From assembly GCF_019160155.1 (NCBI RefSeq), contig NZ_JAFNIH010000058.1:48332-112331 (forward strand): DNA of 64,000 nucleotides. Reading direction: 5' to 3'. The position numbers were made by a program, and so were the translations under genes. The notes beneath the pieces were generated by a model, which saw only the letters and a list, made by a program, of their open reading frames with translations, did not search any database and had not been told where the DNA came from. Numbering within the stretch: position 1 is the first letter of the stretch; each line of letters opens with the position of its first letter. This document shows positions 9,735 to 20,149 of the stretch, one piece after another. This stretch comes from Pinisolibacter aquiterrae. GTDB lineage: Bacteria > Pseudomonadota > Alphaproteobacteria > Rhizobiales > Ancalomicrobiaceae.

Positions 9735-10181
9735 TCAGGATTGAGTCCAGGGCAGGCCGTCGGCCTTCCAGCCCGCGACTCGTCCCCGGTGTCCACCGGG
9801 GTCGAGCGGGCCCTCGAAGCCGGGACCGATGTTGAGGCATCGGCTCCACCCGGCCGCGGTCATGGCGATCGCGGCGCTGCGGCTGCGGGCGCCGGACCGG
9901 CACAGGAAATAGAGGGGGGCGTCGTGCGGGATGCCGGCCTTGGTCAGGGCGCCGTCGAGGATCTCGACGAACTCGGCGTTGACCGTCATCGACGGGAAGA
10001 TCTGCCATTCGAGCGTGATCGGGTTCTTGCCGATCTCGGCGAGGGACGGCAGGCCCACGAAGGACCATTCCGCCCGTGTTCGGACATCGATGAGCACCGC
10101 GCGCGGATCCTCGGCGAGCGACGCCCAGGCCTCCGCGGGCGCCACGTCACCGGCGTAGCCCCCCGTTTCCGAGATCGACAT
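9735..10181 (-). CDS. Rhodanese-like domain protein
   Basis: Small single-domain (148 aa) sulfurtransferase-like cytoplasmic protein. It has the CH2A-like segment VLIDVRTRAEWSFVG and an active-site loop CRSGARSR with Cys94, fitting the 6-residue CxxGxxR loop of sulfur-transferring rhodaneses. The natural acceptor is unknown. The frame is open upstream to 10298, but the ATG at 10181 is preferred because it follows GGGGGA and starts just before the domain. It lies between rpsT and dnaA, transcribed in the same direction, with a 615-bp gap upstream. Confidence 0.85.
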   Translation of the reverse strand: MSISETGGYAGDVAPAEAWASLAEDPRAVLIDVRTRAEWSFVGLPSLAEIGKNPITLEWQIFPSMTVNAEFVEILDGALTKAGIPHDAPLYFLCRSGARSRSAAIAMTAAGWSRCLNIGPGFEGPLDPGGHRGRVAGWKADGLPWTQS

Positions 10182-10796
10182 GACGAAGTCCCCCAAGGCG
10201 CGAACGAAATCCGCGCCACCCCAATTAATCCCTGGTCTATCTTTGAGTGCGATCCACGGTGGCCGAGACCATCCACCCCATGGATCCGCGTCTTTCATTC
10301 TCTGAAAACGAAGATGTGGTTTTCACCGACACTTGTTCTTTACCGTTTCTGATGTCGGCGACAGAACAACTGACGTTCTGAAAATACAACCTCGGCTCGT
10401 CTGAAGAAAGTTGGGGACGCCGTCCCCGATGGCCAATATGTACACACCCCCCGGGGTCGGCGCAACGCTCGAAAACGTCGCGACGGCGCTTCGTCGCATG
10501 CACGACACACCCCATTGCCCGAGTCGCTCGGGCAAGTCCTTCCGACTCCATGAAGTTCCCGGACGCGCCGCCCGGTCGGATCGTCTCGACGATTTTTCTG
10601 CGACGTGACGTCATGTGGCGATCTCGCCCCGGCGTTGTCGCGCCCGATCCTGCGACATTTCACCACTTGCAGGTAAATCATTGATCATGAACGAATTTTC
10701 ATGACAGGCGGTGAAACGCCGGAATCACTCGGATAGAGACGTCGTAGTAATTTTACCTAGGGTATTTCACGGCCGTCGCGACGGCCCGCGACCATG
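10182..10796. other. 615-bp intergenic region between rpsT and the rhodanese gene
   Basis: No convincing gene. It contains several compact inverted repeats: GGGGACG-C-CGTCCCC (10413-10427), TTGCCCGAG-TCG-CTCGGGCAA (10515-10535) and the 16-bp palindrome GGCCGTCGCGACGGCC (10771-10786). The 10600-10770 part is AT-richer than the surroundings. The rhodanese promoter must lie at the low-coordinate end. The structures could belong to a small RNA or be processing sites; there are no DnaA-box clusters. Short open frames here show no family features. Confidence 0.5.
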
Positions 10797-10827
10797 AAAA
10801 AACCCGAGCTCGAAGAGCCCGGGTTTT
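10797..10827 (-). terminator. rpsT intrinsic terminator
   Basis: On the minus strand AAAACCCGGGCTC-TTCG-AGCTCGGGTTTTTT forms a stem with one wobble pair, a stable UUCG tetraloop and a run of six T. It lies 27 bp after the rpsT stop and is a textbook Rho-independent terminator. Confidence 0.92.
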
Positions 10828-10854
10828 CCCGAAACGATGCGCGTCGAGGCCCGA

Positions 10855-11121
10855 TCAGGCGCCGAGACCCTTCACGCGGCTGGCCAGCCGGGAGATCTTG
10901 CGCGAGGCGGTGTTGCGATGGACGACGCCCTTCGAGGCGGCGCGCTGCAGCTCCGGCTGAGCGGCCTTGAGCGCGGCGGCGGCGACGGCCGGATCGCCGG
11001 AGGCGATCGCCTCCTCGACCTTGCGCAGGAAGGTGCGCACGCGCGAACGACGGGACTTGTTGACCGCGGTGCGGCGCGCGATCTTGCGGGCCGCCTTCTT
11101 GGCGGACGGCGTATTGGCCAT
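10855..11121 (-). CDS. rpsT: 30S ribosomal protein S20
   Basis: Primary 16S rRNA-binding ribosomal protein of 88 aa, Lys/Arg/Ala-rich and helical as usual for bS20. It shows the hallmark N-terminus [22 protein letters not shown] and the C-terminal [19 protein letters not shown]. The ATG at 11121 follows AGGAGA. A good terminator lies downstream. It has its own roughly 215-bp leader region up to the enoyl-CoA hydratase stop, where its promoter should be. Confidence 0.97.
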   Translation of the reverse strand: MANTPSAKKAARKIARRTAVNKSRRSRVRTFLRKVEEAIASGDPAVAAAALKAAQPELQRAASKGVVHRNTASRKISRLASRVKGLGA

Positions 11122-11337
11122 GGACGAGCCTCTCCTGGATCTCGACTGCGCTCGACCTCGAGCCGTCGACCGTGCCCCGCGGCCCGAGAGCCTCACGGAG
11201 ACCGGCCGGACGGGGCCGATACGAATGTGACGATGCGGCGGCGAAACGAGCCGCCACCGAGTGGGGCGAGCTTATAACCGCAGCTCCCGCGCCCGTCAAC
11301 GGGCGTGGGCCCCGGCGCCCGCCCCTTTTCGCGCGTC

Positions 11338-12111
11338 TCAGCGGTTCTGGAAGGTCGGCTTGCGCTTTTCGACGAAGGCGGCCATGCCCTCCTTCTGGTC
11401 GGCGGTCGCGAACATCGACTGGAACAGCCGCCGCTCGAAGCGCAAGCCCTCCGCGAGCGAGCCCTCGAAGGCGCGATTGACGGTCTCCTTGGTCATCATC
11501 GCCGCGTTGAGCGACATGCCGGCGACGTCCGTCGCCACCGCCACCACCGCGTCGACGAAGCCCTCCGCCGGCAGGATCCGGGCGACGAGGCCCGAGCGCT
11601 CCGCCTCGACCGCGTCCATCATCCGTCCGGTCAGGCAGAGATCCATCGCCTTGGCCTTGCCGAGCGCGCGGGTCAGGCGCTGGGTGCCGCCGGCGCCGGG
11701 CATGACGCCGAGCTTGATCTCGGGCTGGCCGAACTTGGCGGTTTCCGCCGCCAGGATCATGTCGCACATCATGGCGAGCTCGCAGCCGCCGCCGAGCGCG
11801 AAGCCGGCGACGCCGGCGATCACCGGCTTGCGCGCCCGCGCCACTCGATCCCAGGAGGTGATGAAGTCGTCGAGATAGGTCGACGGATAGGTGAGCGGCT
11901 GCATCTCCTTGATGTCGGCGCCGGCGGCGAAGGCCTTCTCCGAGCCGGTGATCACGATCGCGCCGATGCCGGCGTCGGCCTCGAAGGCGTCGAGCGCCGC
12001 GCTCACCTCCGCCATCAGGGCGGAATTGAGCGCGTTGAGCGCCTTCGGACGATTGAGCGTGATCAGGCCGACGCGGCCGCGCGTCTCCACCAGGATGTTC
12101 TCGTAGGCCAT
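11338..12111 (-). CDS. Enoyl-CoA hydratase
   Basis: Crotonase-fold enzyme of fatty-acid beta-oxidation that hydrates trans-2-enoyl-CoA. The 257-aa chain has the oxyanion-hole loop [10 protein letters not shown] (residues 61-70) and [15 protein letters not shown]. Both catalytic glutamates of true hydratases are present: Glu111 (GGCELA) and Glu131 (FGQPEIKLG). PGAGGTQRL follows. It closely resembles mitochondrial short-chain hydratase, so it is probably a real short-chain hydratase rather than an isomerase. The ATG at 12111 (MAYENI) matches the family start. Its position between mutM and rpsT is conserved in related genomes. Confidence 0.93.
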   Translation of the reverse strand: MAYENILVETRGRVGLITLNRPKALNALNSALMAEVSAALDAFEADAGIGAIVITGSEKAFAAGADIKEMQPLTYPSTYLDDFITSWDRVARARKPVIAGVAGFALGGGCELAMMCDMILAAETAKFGQPEIKLGVMPGAGGTQRLTRALGKAKAMDLCLTGRMMDAVEAERSGLVARILPAEGFVDAVVAVATDVAGMSLNAAMMTKETVNRAFEGSLAEGLRFERRLFQSMFATADQKEGMAAFVEKRKPTFQNR

Positions 12112-12236
12112 GGGGCGTCCTTTCCCATCGGGCGGCGCGTCGCGGCCGCCCCGTCGTTCCAAGGGCTAACCGAGCGGGCGGCGACGGGCAACGCCCTCTT
12201 TCGCACGCCCCCTCTGCGGAAATACGCGTGGGCGCG

Positions 12237-13151
12237 TCAGCGCCCTCGGCCGCCCCTTCGCTGGCAGCGCGGGCAGAAGAAGGTCGAGCGGCCCGACTGC
12301 ACCACGCGCTCGATCACCCCGTCGCAGGTCGGTCGCGGGCAAGGGCTCCCCTCGCGGTCGTAGACCGAGAAGGCGTGCTGGAAGTAACCGAGTTCGCCGT
12401 TGGCCTGACGATGATCGCGCAAGGACGAGCCGCCCGCCGCGATCGCCTCCTCGAGCACGGCGCGGATCGCCGCGGCGAGCCGGACCAGCCCGGCGCTCGG
12501 CGCCCCCGCCGTCGTCACCGTCGTGCCCGCCGCCGCGCGCGGGTCGAGCCCGGCCCGCCACAGCGCCTCGCAGACGTAGATGTTGCCGAGCCCGGCGATC
12601 AGTCGCTGGTCGAGCAGCGCGCTCTTCAACGGCGTCGACCGCTCCGAGAAGAGCCGCGCCAGCAGATCCGCGTCTAGTGCGTTGCCGAGCGGCTCGACCC
12701 CGAGGCCGGCGATCGAGGGATGGGCGGGAAGATCGGCCCGCTCGACCAGATCCATGAAACCGAAGCGGCGCGGGTCGTTGTAGGTGACGGTGGCGCCGCC
12801 CGGCAGATGGGGGCCGTCGAGATGGAACACGACGTGATCGTGGGTCGCCGCCTTGTCGCGGCCGTGGTGGAAGACGCCCGGCGTCTCCTCGCCCGCCCCG
12901 CCGCGCACCCGGAACGAGCCGGACATGCCGAGATGGGCGATCAGCACCGCGCCGGTGGAGAGATCGGCCAGGAGATATTTCGCCCGGCGCGACAGGGCGG
13001 TGACGGTGGCGCCCTCGAGCCGGGCGACGAACCCTTCGGGGAATGGCGTGCGCAGGTTCGCCCGCCGCTGCTCGACCCGAACGATCCGCGCCCCTTCCAT
13101 CACCGGCGCGAGACCTCGGCGCACGGTTTCCACTTCGGGCAGTTCGGGCAT
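12237..13151 (-). CDS. mutM: Formamidopyrimidine-DNA glycosylase
   Basis: Base-excision repair enzyme removing 8-oxoguanine and FaPy lesions, with AP-lyase activity. The 304-aa protein starts [14 protein letters not shown], so after Met removal Pro2 is the Schiff-base nucleophile and Glu3 the acid. Lys58 (RRAKYLL) is conserved. A helix-two-turn-helix follows ([20 protein letters not shown]). The C-terminal zinc finger is CPRPTCDG...CPRCQRR; its first pair is spaced C-x4-C, a spacing I recall from alphaproteobacterial MutM. It is the first gene of the leftward mutM-hydratase-rpsT run. Confidence 0.96.
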   Translation of the reverse strand: MPELPEVETVRRGLAPVMEGARIVRVEQRRANLRTPFPEGFVARLEGATVTALSRRAKYLLADLSTGAVLIAHLGMSGSFRVRGGAGEETPGVFHHGRDKAATHDHVVFHLDGPHLPGGATVTYNDPRRFGFMDLVERADLPAHPSIAGLGVEPLGNALDADLLARLFSERSTPLKSALLDQRLIAGLGNIYVCEALWRAGLDPRAAAGTTVTTAGAPSAGLVRLAAAIRAVLEEAIAAGGSSLRDHRQANGELGYFQHAFSVYDREGSPCPRPTCDGVIERVVQSGRSTFFCPRCQRRGGRGR

Positions 13152-13185
13152 CGGACCTCCTGCGTCGCGGCCGCTCGGCCGCGCG

Positions 13186-14646
13186 TCACTTCTCGCAACC
13201 GACGGCGACCACCCGGTCGCCGAGAACCGCGACCGCGCCGGCCGAGGTCAGCGACGTCGCCGATCCCGCCGGTTCGATGCCGCCGCCGGCCTTGCCGACG
13301 AAGGCGGCGATCGTCGCCGCCGGGATCACCGGATAGGTCGCCGCCGGGATCACCCCGGCGATGCGCCGCGCCTCGTCCGGCGCCTTTCCGACGAGGCCGA
13401 TCAGCCGGCCGGCGGAATCGATCACCGGCGCCGAGAAACCGCCGCGCTGGAGCGCCGCACGGACCCCGGTGGTCCCGCCGAGATCGACCACGTCGCCGGA
13501 GGAGACCGCCGCCCCCTCGTCCGCCTTGGCGACCACCGCGATCGCCTCGCCCGGTTTCGGCGGCGTCTCGGCGAGGCGCAGGGCGGCGACCGCGACCGTG
13601 TCGGCCCAGGAGAGGAGCGCCACGGTCTTGCCGTCGTCGAGCCCGGCGACCGTCGCCGCCTTGCCGGCGACGGAGATCGAGCGGCACCCGTCGACGGCGG
13701 CGGCGGCGACCACCGCCCGGCCGGGCGCGACCAGGAGCCCGGTCGCGATCGGTCCCGTGGCGACCGGCGTCTCGGCCGGCGCCGGCTTCTTCTGCGGCTC
13801 GGTGAGGGGCCCGCCCGCATCGGCGAGCGGCTTTTGCGGGGGCAGGGTCTCGGCGCTCGGCGCCTTGCCCGGCTCGGCCTCGAAAGTGCCGGCGGAGGCG
13901 ATCACCACCCGGTCGAAGGTCGGACCGACCGCCGGGTCGGAATAGACGATGAAGCCGCGCACCCCGTCGCCGACTCGCTCGAAACGCTGGTAGCCACGCT
14001 TGGTGCCGACCGTGTCGGCGATCACGAACCAGTCGGCGCGGAGCACCGCGTAGCCGACCTTGTGGCCCGGTCCCTCCTGCTTCAGCTTCTCGTAGAGGCC
14101 GACGAGATCCTGGCCCGGCACGGCATAGACACGGTAGTCGATGCGGCCGTCCTTGGAGACCCAGCGGGTGCCGCCGTCGGTCTTGGCCGCCTTGCCGAGG
14201 AGCTTGACGGGCAGGCCGATCCGGACGCCGGTCCGCTCGTCGTCGACCAGGGTGAAGCCGACCGCCTTCTGCTTCTCCTCGGCGACGTTGGCGAGAACCG
14301 CCTCGGCCTCCTCGGTCGGGATGCCGTCGGCGGCGAATTTCTGGCGGGTCTGGAAGGCGCGGATCGCCTCGAAGGTCATGCGGCCGAAGGTGCCGTCGAT
14401 GGCGCCGGTATAGTCGCCGCTCCACACCAGCCCGGTCTGGATCCGCCGCCGCGTCGCCTCGTCGCGCGCGTCCCAGGCGGCGCGGGCGCCGTCGATGTCG
14501 GCCGGCTCGCCGACGGGAACGAAGGTGCCGCCGCCCTTGACCGAGGAGAGGCTCGATTGCGCCCAGACCGGGGTCGCCACGGCGAGGCACAGCGCGAGCC
14601 CCGCGCCGAGAGGAGCCCACCGCCCCGTCCTGTGTCGTCCCGTCAT
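13186..14646 (-). CDS. Secreted peptidoglycan-binding / trypsin-like pseudoprotease
   Basis: A 486-aa exported protein. Residues 1-30 are a signal peptide ([18 protein letters not shown]). Residues about 60-115 resemble a PG_binding_1 repeat ([20 protein letters not shown]). A middle segment of unknown type runs to about 285, and the C-terminal 180 residues have the layout of a trypsin/DegP-like domain. The usual catalytic His position (TAAHV) reads AAAAV, and the Asp position (DLALL) reads TVALL. The serine loop is GFSAPV, so Ser survives but the triad does not. I infer a non-catalytic protease fold. It is divergent from the alpha-2-macroglobulin gene, 243 bp away. The start at 14646 immediately precedes the signal peptide. 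Confidence 0.75.
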   Translation of the reverse strand: MTGRHRTGRWAPLGAGLALCLAVATPVWAQSSLSSVKGGGTFVPVGEPADIDGARAAWDARDEATRRRIQTGLVWSGDYTGAIDGTFGRMTFEAIRAFQTRQKFAADGIPTEEAEAVLANVAEEKQKAVGFTLVDDERTGVRIGLPVKLLGKAAKTDGGTRWVSKDGRIDYRVYAVPGQDLVGLYEKLKQEGPGHKVGYAVLRADWFVIADTVGTKRGYQRFERVGDGVRGFIVYSDPAVGPTFDRVVIASAGTFEAEPGKAPSAETLPPQKPLADAGGPLTEPQKKPAPAETPVATGPIATGLLVAPGRAVVAAAAVDGCRSISVAGKAATVAGLDDGKTVALLSWADTVAVAALRLAETPPKPGEAIAVVAKADEGAAVSSGDVVDLGGTTGVRAALQRGGFSAPVIDSAGRLIGLVGKAPDEARRIAGVIPAATYPVIPAATIAAFVGKAGGGIEPAGSATSLTSAGAVAVLGDRVVAVGCEK

Positions 14647-14889
14647 GGCGCGCCTCGTCGCTCGACTTTCGCTTCGGTCCGATTTTCTCAGAGCCGAGAG
14701 GGTCCGTCGAGGGTCCTCGTGAGATTGCGACCATCGTAATCCCACCGTCGTGGTTTCAGACGTCCTCTCGGCGCGCGACGGTGTTATCATCGCCGCGTGT
14801 CCGGATCGTCTCGGTGTTCTCGACGGCGATCTCAACGGCTGGGAAGTCCGTCGCGACGCGGCGTCGCAGGCGGGCCGGGAGGAGACGAC

Positions 14890-17800
14890 ATGCGAGGCGT
14901 CCTGCGTGCACTGATCACCGCGAGCGTTCTGGTCTTCGCGACCCTGCCGGCCGCGGCGGAGAAGAGTTTCACTCGCGAGGAACTGGCGAGCGACGCGATC
15001 CGCCTCGAGGCGACGCTGAAGTCCCGTCCCGTCCGTCCCGGCGACGCCGCGCAATTGAAGCGCGAGGCCGACGCCGCCTTCGCCGCCCGCAACTTCGTCG
15101 CCCTCGAGGCGGTCGTCGGCCGGCAGGTGGTCGTCACCCCGAAGGACTGGCTCGCCTGGAACCGCTACGCGGTCGCGCTCTCCGCCCTGAAGCCGGCCGA
15201 TTGGCAGGTCCGGTTCAACACCCGCCGCGACGCCCACGCCGCCGCCTATCAGGCCTATCGTCTGGCGCCCTCGCCGCGCGAGGAGGCGGTCGCGCTGACC
15301 ACCCTCGCCGAGACCTACGTCTCCTCCGAGGATCCCCGCATCGCCATCGGCGTGATCCGCGCGGCGGTGAAGATCGCCCAGGTGCCCGAGGCGGTCGCCC
15401 TCTACGACCGGCTGCGGCCGGAGTTCGGCTTCAAGGTCGACGAGTACAAGGTCGACAACGACGCCGCCTCGCCGCGCGCCTGCTTCACCTTCACCGAGGA
15501 TCTGAAGACCGGCGGCAAGGTCGACTACACGCCCTTCGTCGCCGTCTCCGGCCTCGCCGCGCCGGCGATCTCGGTGGAGACCCGCCAGCTCTGCGTCGAC
15601 GGCCTCGAGCACGGCAAGCGCTACGGCATCGTTCTGCGCGCCGGCCTGCCCTCGACCGTCGGCGAGGATCTGCCGACGGCGATCGACTACGACATCTACG
15701 TCCGCGATCGCTCGCCTCAGGTCCGCTTCACCGGCCGCAACTACGTCCTGCCCTCGACCGGCCAGGAGGGCCTGCCGGTCGTCACCGTCAACACGCCCTC
15801 GGTCCAGGTCGCGGTCCATCGCATCGGCGATCGCTCGCTCGGCGCGACCGTGCGCGAGGAGACCTTCCTCGGGTCGCTCGACGGCTATCAGACCCGCAAG
15901 TTGACCGAGGAGAAGGGCCGGCTGGTGTGGACCGGCTCGCTCGCGGTCAAGTCCGAGCTCAACAAGGACACCGTCACCGCCTTCCCGGTCACCCAGGCCG
16001 TCGGCACGATGGAGCCGGGCGTCTACGTGATGACCGCGAAGCTGCCCGGCCCGAAGGCGACCGATTCGGAGGGCGACGAGGCGGAGGCCTGGGAGAACCG
16101 GGCGACCCAGTGGTTCGTCGTCTCCGATCTCGGCCTCACCGCCTTTTCCGGCGACGAGGGTCTCGTCGTGCTCGCCCGCTCGCTCGGCACCGCCGAGCCT
16201 GTCGCCGGCCTCGCGATCCGTCTCGTCGCCAAGAACAACGACGTGCTCGCGACCGCCACCACCGACGCCGACGGCCGCGCGAATTTCGACGCCGGTCTGG
16301 CGCGCGGTGTCGGCGGCCTCGCGCCCGGCCTCGTCGTGGCCGAGGACGGCAAGGGCGACTACGGCTTCCTCGATCTCGCCCGCGAACCCTTCGATCTGAC
16401 CGATCGCGGCGTCGCCGGACGCCTCCCGCCCAAGGGGCTCGACGCCTTCGTCTCGACCGAGCGCGGCGTCTATCGTACCGGCGAGACCGTGAACGTCACC
16501 ACGCTCCTGCGCGACACCCGCGGCAAGGCGGTGGCGAACCTGCCGCTGACCCTCGTCGTCCAGCGCCCCGACGGCGTCGAATATCGCCGCGTCGCGGTCG
16601 CCGACCAGGGCGACGGCGGCCGCGCCTGGTCGCTGCCGCTGCTCACCGGCCTCCAGACCGGCACCTGGCGCATCCGCGTCTTCGCCGATCCGAAGCGCCC
16701 GCCGATCGGCGAGACCACTTTCCTCGTCGCCGATTACGTCCCCGAACGCATCGACGTGGCGCTGAAGCCGTCGAAGCCCGCGCTCGCCGCCGGCGAGCCG
16801 GCCAGGGTCGAGGTGCGCGCGGATCATCTCTACGGGGCCCCCGGCGCCGATCTCGAGCTGCGCGGCGACGTCGCCGTCGAACTCGCCCCGACCGCGACCG
16901 TGCCCGGCCTTTCCGGTTACACGGTCGGCCTCGATGACGAGAGCTTCGAGACGGTCACCCAGGAACTCGAGAACCTCGGCTCCACCGACGAGAAGGGCCT
17001 CGCCTCGATCACCGTGCCGATCCCGCCGACCACCGTCACCCGGCCGATCCAGGCCAAGATCGACGTGGCCGTGGCGGAGGCCGGTGGCCGCGCCGTCGAG
17101 CGCGTCGTCACCATCCCGATCCTGCCCGCCGGTCCGGTGATCGGCGTCAAGCCGCGCTTCGCCCCCGGCGCGCTCGCCGCCGGGTCCCGGGCCGAGTTCG
17201 ATCTGGTTTCGGCGCTCCCCGACGGCACCCGCCGCGAGACGAAGGGCCTGAAGTGGGAGCTCCAGGCGGAGGAACGCCGCTGGCAATGGTTCAACAGCGA
17301 GGGTCGCTGGTCGAGCCAGATCATCAAGACCCATCGCCGCGTCGCCGACGGTTCGATCGACCTCGGCACCGGCGATCCGGCCCGCCTCGCCGTGCCGGTC
17401 GATTGGGGCTCCTACCGCCTCGAACTGCGCGGGGCCGACGGCACCCACACCTCGATCGGCTTCTCGGTCGGCTGGGCCGCCTCCGACAAGGCCGACAGTC
17501 CCGACGTGCTCGACGTCGCCCTCGACAAGACCGCCTACGGGGCGGGCGAGACCCTCTCGGCCCATCTGAAGCCGCGCTTCGCCGGCACCGTCACCGTCGC
17601 GGTGGTGACCGACAAGGTCGAGGCGATGAAGGTGGTGAAGGCCGATCCGGCCGGCGCCACCGTGACCTTCCCGGTCGATGCCGCCTGGGGCGCCGGCGCC
17701 CATGTGATCGCCGTCGCCCATCGCCCGATGGACGTCAAGGCCCGCCGCCAGCCCGGCCGTGCCGTCGGCGTGGCGTGGTTCGCGGTCGCGCCGGAGGCCC

Positions 17801-20142
17801 ACGTGCTCGGCATCGAGGTCGCGACGGAGGCAATGATCCGCCCGCGCGGCAAGCTGCGCATTCCCCTGACCGTCACCGGGGCCGAAGGCAAGCCCGCCCA
17901 TGTGGTGGTCGCCGCCGTCGACGTCGGCATCCTCAACCTGACCCACTTCGCGACCCCGAACCCCGACGGCTGGTTCTTCGGCCAGAAGCAGCTGCCGGTC
18001 GACATGCGCGATCTCTACGGCTACCTGATCGACGGCATGCAGGGCACCCGCGGCGAGATCCGCGCCGGTGGCGACGGCGGCGCCGGCGATCTCACCGCCC
18101 CGCCGCGCGAGGCCCCCTTCGCGCGCTACTCCGGCATCGTCGAGACCGACGCCGATGGCAAGGTCGTGGTGGAATTCGACGTGCCCGCCTTCAACGGCGC
18201 CGTCCGCGTCATGGCGATGGCCTGGACCGCCGACAAGGCCGGCCATGCCGACCGCGAGGTGGTGGTCCGCGACGCGGTGGTGATCCAGCCGACCGCCCCG
18301 CGCTTCCTGGCGCTCGGCGACCGCTCGCAACTCCACTTCGCCCTCGACAACGTCGAAGGTCCGGCCGGCGACTACAAGGTCGAGCTGGACCTGCGCGGCT
18401 CGCTGATCGTTCCGGTCGACGCGCTCTCCACCAAGGTGAAACTGGCCGAGAAGGGCCGCGCCGCCTTCACCGTGCCGGTGACGGCGGCCGGTCTCGGCCC
18501 GGCCTCCGTCGCGCTCCGCCTCACCGGCCCCGGCATCGACGCCACCCAGACGATGACCTTCCCGGTCCAGCCGCCGACCACCGAGGTCTATCGCCGCAGC
18601 GTGAAGCCGCTCGCCGCCGGCGGATCGGTCGAGATCTCGCAGGCCCTGACCGCCGATTATCTGCCGGGCACCGGCAGCGTCGCGGTGGCGATCACGCCGT
18701 GGTCGGCGCTCGACGTGCCCGGTCTCCTCCAGGCGCTCGATCGCTACCCCTACGGCTGTTCCGAACAGCTGGTCAGCCGCGCCCTGCCGCTCCTCTACGT
18801 CGACAAGCTGGCGACGGACACGGCGCTCGGGCTCGACGACGAGGCGCGCGGCCGCGTCGACGGCGCCATCGATCGTCTTCTGTCGCGGCAGAATTCGACC
18901 GGCGGCTTCGGTCTCTGGAGTGCCTCGTCGAGCGACGACGACGTCTGGCTCGACGCCTATGTGACCGACTTCCTGACCCGCGCCCGCGAGGCCGGCCGCG
19001 CCGTGCCGCAGAAGGCCTTCGACCTCGCCCTCGACCGGCTCCGGAATTACGTCTCCTCGACCACCGAACCGACCGAGAAGGAAGGTCCCGACCTCGCCTA
19101 TGCGCTCTATGTGCTGGCCCGCAACGGCCGGCCGGTGATGAGCGATCTGCGCTACCTCTCCGACCAGAAGCTCGACCTCTTCGCCACCGCCTCGGCGCGC
19201 TCGCAGCTCGCCGCCGGCCTCGCCCTTCTCGGCGACACCGGCCGGGCGGAGCCGATCTTCCAGGCGGCGGTGGCCCGGCTCGGGGCCGGCGAGGGTGCCC
19301 GCGTCTGGCGCGCCGACTACGGCTCGGGCCTGCGCGACGCCGCCCTCACCCTCGCGCTGATGGCGGAGGCGAAGCGTCCGCCGGCGCAATGGGCCGAGGT
19401 CGCCGCGGCGATCGAGCGTCTGCGCGACGTCCGTCCCGGCACCTCGACCCAGGAACAGGCATGGTCGGTGCTCGCCGCCTCGGCGGTCGCCGATCAGGCC
19501 AAGGGCCAGGAGGTGACGGTCGCCGACGGATCGACGACGCAGAAGGCGACGGGACCGTTCTTCCGCACCTTCCGCGCCGACGAACTGGCGACCAAGAGCT
19601 TCAAGCTCACCGCCGCCACCACCGGCGAGGCCGCCGTTCCGACCCGCGCCGTCGTCACCACCTCGGGTCACCCGATGGTGCAGGAGGGCGCCGCCGACAG
19701 CGGCTATGCCGTCACCCGCACCTTCTACACGCCCGACGGCAAGAAGGCGGATCTCGCCAAGATCCGCCAGACCGACCGTCTCGTCGTGGTCCTGAAGATC
19801 GTCGAGCCCAAGGCCGAGACCGCGCGCATCGTCGTCACCGACCGTCTGCCGGCCGGTTTCGAGATCGCCGATCCGAAGCTGGTGGCCGGTGGCGACACGG
19901 AAGCCTTCGCCTGGCTGGCGGAGGCCCCCGAGGCGAAGACGACCGAGTTCCGCGACGACCGCTTCGTCGCCGCCTTCGATCGTTCGCCCGACCAGCGGGC
20001 GACCTTCGAGGTCGCCTATGCGGTGCGCGTCGTCACGCCGGGCCGCTACGTGCTGCCGCCGGCGACGGTGGAGGACATGTACCGGCCCGAGCGCTTCGGC
20101 CGTACCGCCTTCGGCACCATCGACGTGGCGCCGAGAAAGTGA
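14890..20142 (+). CDS. Bacterial alpha-2-macroglobulin (YfhM-type, thioester present)
   Basis: Giant (1750 aa) periplasmic protease-trapping protein, similar in size to E. coli YfhM (about 1650). A signal peptide covers residues 1-24 (ITASVLVFATLPAAA). Multiple macroglobulin-like domains follow, and the thioester motif is Cys1290-Ser-Glu-Gln1293 within RYPYGCSEQLVSR, followed by the alpha/alpha toroid (DKLATDTALG...). The CxEQ motif means it can covalently trap attacking proteases. The chosen ATG follows GGGAGGAG and directly precedes the signal peptide; the open frame extends 31 codons further upstream. It lies 80 bp upstream of pbpC, a known pairing thought to protect the wall and repair it after outer-membrane breach. 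There is no lipobox, so it is soluble rather than a lipoprotein. Confidence 0.93.
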   Translation: MRGVLRALITASVLVFATLPAAAEKSFTREELASDAIRLEATLKSRPVRPGDAAQLKREADAAFAARNFVALEAVVGRQVVVTPKDWLAWNRYAVALSALKPADWQVRFNTRRDAHAAAYQAYRLAPSPREEAVALTTLAETYVSSEDPRIAIGVIRAAVKIAQVPEAVALYDRLRPEFGFKVDEYKVDNDAASPRACFTFTEDLKTGGKVDYTPFVAVSGLAAPAISVETRQLCVDGLEHGKRYGIVLRAGLPSTVGEDLPTAIDYDIYVRDRSPQVRFTGRNYVLPSTGQEGLPVVTVNTPSVQVAVHRIGDRSLGATVREETFLGSLDGYQTRKLTEEKGRLVWTGSLAVKSELNKDTVTAFPVTQAVGTMEPGVYVMTAKLPGPKATDSEGDEAEAWENRATQWFVVSDLGLTAFSGDEGLVVLARSLGTAEPVAGLAIRLVAKNNDVLATATTDADGRANFDAGLARGVGGLAPGLVVAEDGKGDYGFLDLAREPFDLTDRGVAGRLPPKGLDAFVSTERGVYRTGETVNVTTLLRDTRGKAVANLPLTLVVQRPDGVEYRRVAVADQGDGGRAWSLPLLTGLQTGTWRIRVFADPKRPPIGETTFLVADYVPERIDVALKPSKPALAAGEPARVEVRADHLYGAPGADLELRGDVAVELAPTATVPGLSGYTVGLDDESFETVTQELENLGSTDEKGLASITVPIPPTTVTRPIQAKIDVAVAEAGGRAVERVVTIPILPAGPVIGVKPRFAPGALAAGSRAEFDLVSALPDGTRRETKGLKWELQAEERRWQWFNSEGRWSSQIIKTHRRVADGSIDLGTGDPARLAVPVDWGSYRLELRGADGTHTSIGFSVGWAASDKADSPDVLDVALDKTAYGAGETLSAHLKPRFAGTVTVAVVTDKVEAMKVVKADPAGATVTFPVDAAWGAGAHVIAVAHRPMDVKARRQPGRAVGVAWFAVAPEAHVLGIEVATEAMIRPRGKLRIPLTVTGAEGKPAHVVVAAVDVGILNLTHFATPNPDGWFFGQKQLPVDMRDLYGYLIDGMQGTRGEIRAGGDGGAGDLTAPPREAPFARYSGIVETDADGKVVVEFDVPAFNGAVRVMAMAWTADKAGHADREVVVRDAVVIQPTAPRFLALGDRSQLHFALDNVEGPAGDYKVELDLRGSLIVPVDALSTKVKLAEKGRAAFTVPVTAAGLGPASVALRLTGPGIDATQTMTFPVQPPTTEVYRRSVKPLAAGGSVEISQALTADYLPGTGSVAVAITPWSALDVPGLLQALDRYPYGCSEQLVSRALPLLYVDKLATDTALGLDDEARGRVDGAIDRLLSRQNSTGGFGLWSASSSDDDVWLDAYVTDFLTRAREAGRAVPQKAFDLALDRLRNYVSSTTEPTEKEGPDLAYALYVLARNGRPVMSDLRYLSDQKLDLFATASARSQLAAGLALLGDTGRAEPIFQAAVARLGAGEGARVWRADYGSGLRDAALTLALMAEAKRPPAQWAEVAAAIERLRDVRPGTSTQEQAWSVLAASAVADQAKGQEVTVADGSTTQKATGPFFRTFRADELATKSFKLTAATTGEAAVPTRAVVTTSGHPMVQEGAADSGYAVTRTFYTPDGKKADLAKIRQTDRLVVVLKIVEPKAETARIVVTDRLPAGFEIADPKLVAGGDTEAFAWLAEAPEAKTTEFRDDRFVAAFDRSPDQRATFEVAYAVRVVTPGRYVLPPATVEDMYRPERFGRTAFGTIDVAPRK

Positions 20143-20149
20143 GGTCCGC

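Noticed and set aside
10237..10614. A small minus-strand gene in the rpsT-rhodanese gap
   Set aside because: No good ribosome-binding site, odd composition and no recognisable domain; it overlaps the structured repeats.
8119..11121. A replication origin at dnaA
   Set aside because: No cluster of TTATCCACA-like boxes or AT-rich unwinding element was seen, and in many Hyphomicrobiales dnaA is not at the origin.
13186..19671. A 2161-codon open frame on the minus strand spanning the macroglobulin gene
   Set aside because: It is the in-frame upstream extension of the pseudoprotease gene. Its first ~1675 codons are antisense to the macroglobulin and lack family features; high GC makes such frames common.
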